Source of the DNA: Allomyces arbusculus
Taxonomy: Eukaryota > Blastocladiomycota > Blastocladiomycetes > Blastocladiales > Blastocladiaceae
Assembly: GCA_027604705.1 (NCBI GenBank)
Contig: JADHYV010000028.1
Coordinates: 231,387-295,386 of the forward strand
Reading direction: 5' to 3'
DNA: 64,000 nt
Shown one piece after another: positions 34,147 through 42,889 of the stretch. The notes below the pieces were generated by a model. The model was not told the origin of the DNA and did no database searches. It saw nothing but the letters and a program-made list of their open reading frames with translations. Both the position numbers and the translations under genes were made by a program. How positions within the stretch are numbered: the stretch's first letter is position 1; each line of letters opens with the position of its first letter.

Positions 34147-34455
34147 TGGACATTTGTACCGATCGATTGCTTTGTATGCGCTGTCGTTTTCATTTCGTTT
34201 CCGTTTCCTCGTCGTTCGTGTCGCTGTTCAATCCAATTTTGATCATCCGTTTGCTTTTCTTCTTGTCGCGGTGTGTGACCATGTACCCGCCGTCGGTTGG
34301 TCGCTCGGTGTGTGCCAATGCTGAAAGTATCCGTGTCGTGATTGCCATGGAGAAACGTGGAAAAAAATAAACGGGGGAAACGACAGATTGGGCCATGGTG
34401 CAGTCAACGTCAACCAGAAAATACATTTGCATTCTCTACGACCGCCTTCCCTTCA
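34147..34455. other. Convergent intergenic region with candidate poly(A) signal
   Basis: 309 nt after the HSF-type stop. AATAAA at 34366-34371 on the plus strand, about 220 nt past the stop, could be its polyadenylation signal. Nothing else seen. Confidence 0.4.
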
Positions 34456-35639
34456 TCACTTACGCGCTCGTCGCGACGGTGATGACGGCTGGGCAGAAGG
34501 CGAAGGCAACGACGACGGTGCTAAATGGCGGAGAATAGCGGAGCGCGCATCCACTGGGCGGTGGTGCGCACGGCGACTACTCGAGCTGGACGACGACGGG
34601 CGGTCGCGGTCCGAACGCGCGTCGCCGTCTTTGTCGCTGCGGGACGGCGCGCCGGGTGGCGATCGCTCGCGCTCGCGCTTGCGCTCGCGACGTGGATGTC
34701 GTGCGTCAGACGATGTCTGTGCCATGTCTCGCCGTTGCCGTCGTGGTGCCGTTCCCCTTTCGTCGTCGTCATCGTCGCTGCTGGCGTGATGCCGCGTTCG
34801 GTCCCGGTGTCGTCGACGCCGATGCGCATTGCCATCGTCGTCGTCGGTGCGGTCCATGGAACGTGACCGCGGTCGTGTGCTTCGCCGCGCCGTGCGGGGT
34901 GCTGACGATGACGACGCGCGCGGACTCGCGCTTCTTCTCCTTCTCCTCGTGCTGTGCGGCGACTCATTCCGCACGCCACGATCCAGGCTGGCATCGACAC
35001 ATCGGTCGTACTGGTCGCAGTCGCGCGAGCGCGCGCGCTCGCCACTTTCACGATCCTGGCTGGTCTCGTCGTCATCCGGATCATGTCTCGACGATGCGGC
35101 AGCCGCAGCCGCCTCGGCACGGGCAACAGCCGCATTATGGCCGCTTGTCTGCCGCATTACGTTCTTCAGGAAGCCGACATTCGGCCGGAGCACGCTAAAT
35201 GAGACGGACCAGTCAGTCGAAAGAAGTTTTAGCACGCAAACGCAAAATCAATATGAACGAACCGCGACTCCGGAGTGGGGGCGCGCGCTGCTGCTGCCGC
35301 AGGCAAGTAAGCCGCAGCGATGCCGGCCGCCTGGTACTTTTTTCGCTTTTCCTCCGCCTCTACGCATGGCAGAGTCGAGCCAATGAGTGGAGAAGCTCAT
35401 AAATGTGCGGCATAACAGCGTCTAGCGAACCCTTGGCAATCAGCTGAGCAATATAGGAGTCGAGGTCGTTGTCGGCGACATTGCGGGCGCTCGAGCCGAG
35501 TGCGGCTCGGACCTGGCGTTGCACGGCGTGCGCGTTAGCCGTGGGGTTCCGAGTTGATCATGGCCGGCGTCATAGAATGCGGGGAGATGGTGACCAGACT
35601 GTCAATCACGTTGGGTTTGTACATGGCGTCGACGACGAG
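34456..35639 (-). CDS. RS/DR-rich protein, probably spliceosome-related; 5' end unresolved
   Basis: The last exon is 35194-34456; upstream exons that splice in frame are 35512-35364 and, less surely, 35639-35610. Together they read LVVDAMYKPNVRAALGSSAR, NVADNDLDSYIAQLIAKGSL, DAVMPHIYELLHSLARLCHA, VLRPNVGFLKNVMRQTSGHN, a helical region, followed by an Ala-rich helix and about 190 residues of Arg/Ser/Asp/His dipeptide-rich tail (ERARSRD, RRRRSASPR, RRRRHRDRTR, RRERKRERERS). RS/RD tails of this kind occur in nuclear pre-mRNA processing proteins. I do not recognise the helical region. Introns: 35363-35195 and 35609-35513 (branch GGCTAACG). The first exon must lie between 35640 and about 35830, where a candidate (VLKLNDEEGK, near 35770) is seen but no certain start codon. 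It is divergent from cytidine deaminase. Confidence 0.6.
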
Positions 35640-35966
35640 CTGTTCAAAGACGACTTCATCGACTTCGACAGCCGACACGAGCCACGTGCGAGTGCGTCAG
35701 TGGACCCATGAAGCGTCCGATGTTATCTCACCTCGCAGTCCGTCGGCCCGACGAACAAACCTTTCCCTCCTCGTCGTTGAGTTTGAGTACCTTGCGCGCT
35801 ATGCGAGATCTTGTCAGTAGTCGGCTGGTCGGCGAAGACGCGTGGCGGCCGAAGAACGTGTCGCCGCCGCGGACGTGGCTGGCGCGTATAAAACGCGCAC
35901 GTCGCCGCCGTTTTGCTCGGGTTCCCGCTCTCCCCGTCAACCACCCGTCCACCACCTTTCCCCACC
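35640..35966. other. Divergent 5' region, RS-rich gene / cytidine deaminase
   Basis: Contains the missing first exon(s) of the RS-rich gene (probably 35700-35830, minus) and the TATA box of cytidine deaminase (35887-35893, plus). Confidence 0.5.
35887..35893 (+). promoter_or_regulatory. TATA box for cytidine deaminase
   Basis: TATAAAA in a GC-rich setting, 74-80 nt before the predicted ATG at 35967. Confidence 0.7.
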
Positions 35967-36631
35967 ATGCGTACCGATCAACGCCATGCATTTCAATACA
36001 CGGCTGCCGTATCGCGCGATGCGTGCGAGACGCTCTTGGTCGCTCTTGGGCCACCTCCGTTCCTGCTCGCCGTTGCACGAATGCTCTGCATGACGAGCAT
36101 CCCGATGTCGCAGCCTGTGTCGACATTATCGCGTCTCCCAAGGTCCATGCTGTTTCTGACCGTGCACCCATGCTGTTCATCATATCAATAGCCCTCTCCA
36201 TCACCGACGAGCAGCGCGACATGCTCATCGCCATGGCCGCCGAGGCCAAGACCAAGTCCTACTCGCCCTACTCCAAGTTCCGCGTGGGCGCCGCGCTCCT
36301 GACCAAGTCGGGCAACATCTACACGGGCTGCAACGTCGAGAACGCCAGCTACGGCGGCGCCATTTGCGCCGAACGTACGGCCTACGTCAAGGCCGTCTCC
36401 GAGGGCGACAAGTACATGGTTGCGCTGGCCGTCGCGACCGACGCCGATGCCTTCACGTCGCCGTGCGGTATTTGCCGCCAGTTTGTGCGCGAGTTTGGCA
36501 CCTCGGTGATTGTGATCTTGACCAAGCCCAACGGCGAGTTCAAGTTGACGACGGTCGGCGACCTCTTGCCCGACTCGTTTGGCCCGGACGATCTCGGGTT
36601 TGAGACGATCGAGGCGACCGCCGACGAGTGA
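35967..36631 (+). CDS. CDD1: Cytidine deaminase
   Basis: Two exons, 35967-35970 (only ATGC) and 36192-36631, give 147 aa, the normal size of the tetrameric 14-kDa class. The intron 35971-36191 starts GTACCG and ends TAG; splicing gives MPLSITDEQRDMLIAMAAEA. The enzyme deaminates cytidine and deoxycytidine to (deoxy)uridine in pyrimidine salvage. Active-site motifs are complete: SPYSKFRVGAALL, GCNVENASYGG, the zinc-ligand/proton-shuttle ICAERTA, and PCGICRQ with the two other zinc cysteines. The start is supported by a CACCATGC context and the TATA box 80 nt upstream. An unspliced alternative would use the ATG at 36170 (MLFIISIALSITDEQ) or the longer frame from 35708, both less attractive. Confidence 0.95.
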
Positions 36632-36690
36632 ACATTGTTGCGTTTTCGGTTGCTGATTTGGTTTTGAATTTTTATTCTGGCTCAAGTTGG

Positions 36691-36706
36691 CACCGTCATG
36701 ACGGTG
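36691..36706. repeat. Perfect 16-bp palindrome 3' of cytidine deaminase
   Basis: CACCGTCATGACGGTG is its own reverse complement, about 60 nt after the stop codon. It could be a protein-binding site or, as RNA, a short hairpin in the 3' untranslated region. Confidence 0.7.
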
Positions 36707-36718
36707 AGGTGAGCACAG

Positions 36719-36737
36719 GGGCCGCGCGGTGCGGCCC
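36719..36737. repeat. GC-rich inverted repeat (7-bp stem, 5-nt loop)
   Basis: GGGCCGC and GCGGCCC flank the loop GCGGT, 12 nt after the palindrome at 36691-36706. As RNA it would form a stable hairpin. Confidence 0.6.
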
Positions 36738-38029
36738 ACGAGTCGAACACGCTCGCGACTTTTTGATACAACGGAAATTTATTTGCATCCGTAGTGTTGA
36801 GTTCCTCATTTGGAGTCTTGCGATTGCTGCCGTTCCCCCCACAATGCGGGGATCATGATCCTACAGTCAAACAGCGCTTGTCCGCCAGAATCGCGCCATG
36901 ACGCCATGCCAGGCACCAACACATCTTCCTCCTCGTCAATGCGCGTCATTTATGCAATAAGATCGGCGCACGTTCTCCACCCGGTTGTGTTGGGATTGGG
37001 TGGTCTTGACGAATTGTAGACGGGCTGGACGGCAATATGTGCCTATTTGGTCCGTGTCACTCGCAAGGAAAGAGGAGCGATGCTGCCGATTCAATTGGGA
37101 GAAAGGTGGAGGAGAATTCTTGTTATGGGGCTCAAGATCAGCAATCAACATCGCACACAAAAATGGAAGCGGGACGCATTTGAGCAAAGAAAGTTGGATT
37201 GCTCCCGAAATTTCACCCAGAGCTTAATCCGATCAAGAGATTTTTTGCCACGCGAAGAGGAATCTGAAGCCACTCCGCCAGCCTTCTTGCTCACCGGTCA
37301 AAAGCGCCGGTTTTTGGAGGTGTGGTTGAACGTGCGCTAAGCCGCTCCACTGTGGTCAGGATCAGGCGAGTCAGGTCAGGCCTACTGACTTGATTAGCAA
37401 TGCATGAGAGTGGAGCCAACCCCGCCCTCAGAGCCAGATCTAGCTGCATATGACAACCGAACTTGCTTGTCAAGCTGGCTTTTCGGGCAGCCAGCCTACG
37501 CAGATCAAGTCGGTGGGATGCACACTGGTGAACTAGTGTCTACACAAACCCGTAGTTAATTCTTCGCCAGACTTAACCAGCGCAAAAGAAATAGGGTGGA
37601 GAGCATGCACTGCTACATCAGTATGAATTTTTAACATTGAATGGGAGGCAGGGGCGTGGACGCGGGCTCAGGGCGTGCTTATGCCGAAAAACATAACCAT
37701 GCTTCGCTGCTGGTCCTCAGCACTCCCGCGGGTACAAGGATCTAGAGCGGCGCGGGAAGCAAGTGATATGCACATATGTCGAGTAAGAGGCAACCATTCA
37801 TTAGTTGGATACTGTTGGATGCTCTGACTTGTTCGCATTGCTGGTGTTCGTCAAAATGAACTTGCTCAAGTCAACTTCGTTCGGTCACAGCAGCACACCC
37901 ACAAGAAGCAGAGGCAACCCATTCCAACTTCAAATCCATCCAGTCTGCTCGTATCTACTGTGCAAGAGACTAATTTCGGCTAGGTCCACCCTATCCCTTC
38001 CGTCCCCACCAGTCCCTGATCATCCCCAC

Positions 38030-41000
38030 TCACGACACGCTTCCCTCCGCGTCGGGTCCCGACGACGGCAGGACGTCCCCACCACTCTCCGCGGGCGGTA
38101 CGAGCCGCGCCGTATCCGCGTCCGCTGCACCTCCAGGCGACATTGGCGGCGACCCGGATGACGGTTCCGGTGGTGGGTGCCTCCCCTGCTCGAGATCCGC
38201 CGAGGGCCCCTTGCGGAGATTCACGCTCGATCCACCGCCACCTCCACCGCCGTGGCCATGCAACAGCGTACTCAACCGGCGCAGTCCGAGCCCGCCACTC
38301 CCCTTGCCGCCACCGTTCCCGGGCGCAAAGAACAGCGCCGACCCAAGCATCCCGCGCGACGGGCCCGGTGACACCGCGAGCGAGTTCCGCGCCGGTCCCT
38401 CCGCCGCCGGTCCACCGGCGAGCGCGGCCCCCGACGTCACAGTTCCACCGGACGTGGTGGACCCCATCGGCGCGGCCCCACCGGACCCGCGCAACAGCGA
38501 CACCGCAGACCGGTGCGGTAAACTCGCGCCGGACGCGAACCGTGCCGCCGACGCGAACAGCGGCGACCGTCCCCTACCCCCAACCGCGGCGGTCACAACG
38601 GCCATCGTCGTCGCTCCACCTGACGGCCGATGCCCACCAAAGAACCCGCCCCCACCGACCGACTTCCTCGCCCCTGAATGCGTCGACAGTTGCGTACTCT
38701 GCAGTGAGACGCGCCGCGCGCGTTCGGCCCGTGCGGCGGCGCGGTCGCGGTCGCGCGCCTCGGCGACTTTGCGTTTCGCGTCGGCCTCGCGGCGCTCGGC
38801 GGCGGCGCGGCGGAAGACTTCCACCATTTCCGGGTGGTCGTAAAGGATCTGGTTGAATTCGTCTTTGCGCAGCACGCAGAGTTCGGTTTCGACGACAGCC
38901 TTGGCCGTGGCCGTGCGCCGCGACGAGGATTCGAGTAGGGCGAGTTCGCCGAAGAAGGAGGCTTGTTTCAGTGTGACGATCACTTTGGATTCGTCCGGGG
39001 TCAGAATGTGCACGGTGCCGGACCGAATGAAGTACATCTGTGGATGCGCGTGAGGGGGTCAGTCGGTGGTAGGGAAGGACGACGGGAGGGGCTGGGAGGA
39101 GCAGAGGAGATGGGAGGGTCGGTACCTCCTTGCCCGGGTCGCCCGCACGGCAAATGTAGAACCCGGCCTGGACCGTGATTTTGTTGATGCGCTCGACGAG
39201 CGCCACCTTGAACGACTCGTCGGCGGCGCGGAACAGGGGCACCTTGTTGATCCTGCATACGGCGAGCACGTCAGCACACTGTTGCGCGGCAATGCTGAAA
39301 AAGATCAAGCGTACAGGTCGTAGTAGAGGTGCACGGCCGCCTCTTGCCGAAGCGATATCGGCAATTCCTGGAACAAGTTGTCGAGGTCGATGCCTTGCTT
39401 GTGCACCCACTAGTGGTGTTGGTTTCGTGATGGGCCGTGAGTCGGGGACGAACGACGCGTCGGAGGTGAGCAGAGTAGACGCACCTCGAATTCCTCTTGG
39501 TCAACAATCTTCTTTTGCAGCTCGCGCGGGAACTTGTTATTGACCATGTACCGCCGCATCATCGTGCGCTTGAAGTTGCGGTTTTTCGCTGTCGAAATTG
39601 TGTTCGCCTCGCATTAGTCGACAGCAGACCTGCTCACGGGTGTCGCGGCAGTGGAGAGATAACGCACCCATTTCATCCAACTCAGCCTGGTTGTCGTAGG
39701 ATCGTACAATCGCGGCCAGATTCGTAATGATCAGGCCGTACATGACGGCTAGAGGAACGAGCCGGATCCAGTATAGTTGCGGTTAGATCGGCTGCAGACA
39801 TGGGGCGAATCATCATCGGGCAAACAGCGTACACGCAAACATCAATTCGCACGTCGTGTAGAGAATCTCCGGAATCAGTTTGACGTCGCGCGTCACAAAG
39901 AAGAACGCGCGCAGACCGTCTAGGCTACCCCCCATGCGACTTGTCAGTCAACATAACACCCCACTTTACTGACAAGAAACAAACAATACGTACAAGTTCT
40001 GCGCATACCGTGTCGAGAAACTCGTGGGCACCCGCGCATCGTCCACCAGGTGCCCGTTCAAGTTGCGCTGCACGCGGTCGAGCCGAATGTCCATGGTGAA
40101 GAACAGGCACGAGTTGACGTGCGCGAGCACGAGTAGGCCGCCGAGAATCTTGATCAGCCGCGTAATGGGTTGCGGCACGTTGGGAATGTGCGTCTTGAGC
40201 GCCCAGATCACCGTGTTGGTAATGTGCAGAATGCGCAGCGAGTGCAGCATGGCGTAGACGATCAAAGGCCGTGGGATGTCTCTAGGTGTGGAACAGGGCA
40301 GTCAGGATCGGCACGGAGAACAGCGTTCAAGGAGCAGGGCCATCGTACTCGGAGTAGTAGAGGAATCGCTGGCCGAGCAACGTCACGTCACTCGGCAACG
40401 CCATCCTTGGCGACGACGCCATTTGGCCGTCCGAATACACGTAGATTGGATTACTGCACACCATGTCGCTCGGCCGATGGTAGAGCAACACGATCCAGTC
40501 GAGCGGCAACGCCGAGATAAAGCGCAGCTGGTTACGACGATGACTGAAAAAAAGCTGAAACTTTTGCCGCCGGTCGACAACCAAGTCACCGTACTTGTCC
40601 CGGCGCGGGCGGACGAGGTCGACGAGAATCGAGAGCGTCAGAACCACGTCGAGCCCGAGAAACGAGTAGGCGTATTCGAGCGTGTAGTCACAGACAAACG
40701 CCAGCAGCGGCGGGATCAGCACCAGGTAGTAGATATCAAGCAAGCGAACGAGCGCGTCCCAGACATGCCAAAAGGGAGAGTTCGGGTCGTTGTTGGCCGT
40801 GGCGAGACCATCGAGCCAGATCCGGCCAGTTCGCGCGAGCCACGTGAAAGTCTTGCTGATCAGCGATGGGCCGCGCGGGACCGGTGGTGGGGTCAGTACG
40901 ACTGACTCGTCGTCACTGTCATCGTCTTTACCGCTGGTGAGCGGCACCTGGTCCGCCTCCTTGATTGACGCCGGTGCCGCGTCCTTCAAAGAGCCATTGC

Positions 41001-42192
41001 TCTTGGTCACGTGCGCAGGAACCACGGTTGGTCCAGACCCCATCGCAACAGCTGTTGGCGACGTGGGCGAGAGCGGAGCGGATCCTTGCGACTGCAGCGA
41101 TCGCTGCGACCGTCGCGACAACGTCGGCGAGGCCGCATCGCGCGGCGGCGTGGCTCGTCCCGAACCTCCTGCGGCGTGCGGTGGCGGCGGTGGCGGCTCT
41201 GAAAGAGCCAGCGAGTACATGGACGGGTTGGGCGGCGCGACTCCCGACAGCGGCACCGTCGACGACGCGCTGACCACATTGTGTTGCTGCGCGAGCGGCG
41301 TCCCTGCCCATGCCGCCGTGGGCAAGTCGTTGCGCGTGCGCAATGGCTCGAGCTGCTCAGCGATCCCAACGAGCGCGAGCTTGGACCGTGCCGAGACGGA
41401 TCGCGCGATATCAAGTACTGGTCCCGTGGTCGGAATCCCCGACGACGCGCTTGGGACGCTAGAAGCTGGTGCCGGTGCCGGTGCCGAATTCTTTGATATG
41501 TCGCTGCTCGCGACTGAATTGGCCGACGTAGTCACCGAACTGGCCATACTCGAACCAGGCGACTCCATGGATGAGACGATGCGCAACGGCGACCCGCCAT
41601 TGCGCACAACCGCGGACAGAGCAGCACCACCACCGTGCGCGCCACCAACGCCGAAGAGCGCGCGCGCGCCCGCAGGGCCGCTGCCGTGCAAGTCGGCGAG
41701 ACTCGAGTTTGATGGCGAGGACTCGACAATGGCCGGCGGTGGTAATGACGGCGACGCGGTGGAGTTGCTCGCGTGGTCGAGTAGCGGTCGGCGCGCGCCG
41801 CCGCCGCCCGTCAGCGAGGGTGGTAGCAGCGTCATGACGTTGGTTGTGTCGGCGAGTGGGTGCGCGCCAGTGAGTGCGGTCACGTCCTGCGCGGCCGCGG
41901 CCGAGGCCGGTCGACGAAAGGGCAGTGACGTGCGCGGCGAGGGCGTGGCGGACAGGCGCAGCGACGATCTGGGCCCGGGACCAGGCGGGGCGGCGGACAG
42001 CGGCGTTGCGCCGGGAACCGACGGTGGAGAAGGGGCCGGAGGGGGTGGCGGGTCGGAAGCGGGCGCGCGCACCGCCGGGTCGGCGGTCGTCTCCGGCTGC
42101 AACGGGCGAGGGGGTGGTGGCGGAGCGGGAGGGGACGACGCGTGCAATGGGGGATCGGGCAGTCTAGCACGGCGAGGTGCGCGCGGTTGCAC
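38030..42192 (-). CDS. Cyclic-nucleotide-gated (HCN/CNG-type) ion channel with atypical pore
   Basis: Eight exons: 42192-40349, 40281-39994, 39924-39833, 39748-39668, 39588-39485, 39409-39315, 39252-39126, 39037-38030; 1212 aa, all junctions in frame. Residues 1 to about 470 are a disordered Pro/Ser/Ala tail. S1 is HVWDALVRLLDIYYLVLIPP; S2 and S3 follow (GLDVVLTLSILVDL; ISALPLDWIVLL). S4 (IVYAMLHSLRILHITNTVIW) has few positive charges. S5 contains GGLLVLAHVNSCLFF. The pore loop and S6 read LRAFFFVTRDVKLIPEILYT, then CELMFASVMYGLIITNLAAI; aligned with HCN, VTRDVK falls where CIGYGR would be, so no GYG or GET filter is present. After a C-linker with MRRYMVNNKFPRELQKKI comes the nucleotide-binding domain (about 840-960): PLFRAADESF, MYFIRSGTVHILTP, FFGELALL, SSRRTATA, the phosphate-binding cassette. 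The C-terminal 230 residues are Gly/Ser/Pro-rich. The start codon is the first ATG of the frame and is uncertain. Confidence 0.92.
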
Positions 42193-42889
42193 GGCGCGGA
42201 TCGATCAGTTGGCAGCGGCCGCAGCGCGGCGGATCGCGATCGGGTGGGTTGGGCGACGAGACGGGCCGGGGTGCGGGAGGGGGGTGGGCCGGAGTGCGCG
42301 AGGTGGACGGGCCGCGGAAATGTCCTCTCTTGGCGTGCGCCTGTCGCGGTCACGTTGACTCGGCGGTGCTCCGGTCGCGCCGTCTCCCGTACCTCGCCCA
42401 GCGCCACGGCCGAGACGTGCGCGCGCAACCGGTCGCGCAGCACTGCGCGCGATGCGTACCGGGCGGCACGAGGGGGCATGGCGTCGTCTCGAATGCAGCC
42501 AGTTGCTCGGCCGGCTGGTCGCGTCGTCGTGTTGGGGCGTGCTCGCCATGGCGGCGATCGCGACGGTGCCTCCGCGCAATCGATCGACGACCCGCCGACC
42601 AACCGGCGGACGCGTGCGCGCCGTTGCCGGGCACCACGGCGACGTGCACGCTGCTCGACACTGCTCGCGCGCACTTGTCTTGTGCGCTCCCCTGTGCGTG
42701 CCCTCCTGCCCCTGTCTGTGTGCTTGCCGACCTCGTCGCGCCGCGAACTATCACGTCCCCTTTTCCTGCCCTCCCACAGCCACGGCGTCTACCTCGTCTA
42801 TACACTTCCACACCCCGCCCCCGAATGGATCGGCAAGAGCCGACAGGGCAACAGAACCCGGGCATTCTCTCCACCTGTGCCCCGGGACC
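42193..42889. other. Intergenic: channel upstream region
   Basis: About 700 nt between the channel start and the STE11 stop, both minus strand. Long open plus-strand frames (for example 42142-43653) cross it but are antisense shadows. No promoter motif recognised. Confidence 0.4.

Larger units (their letters stand above)
36632..38029. other. AT-richer intergenic region, no supported gene
   Basis: About 1.4 kb between the cytidine deaminase and channel 3' ends. From about 36780 to 37990 the base composition drops well below that of the flanks. Open frames (37047-37340 plus; 36936-37187 minus) show no domain. Two inverted repeats lie near the left end. It could hold a decayed element or a lineage-specific untranslated RNA; I see no evidence for either. 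Confidence 0.4.

Noticed and set aside
40790-42358. 522-aa plus-strand open frame
   Set aside because: Antisense to the low-complexity N-terminal tail of the channel; Gly/Ala/Ser-rich.
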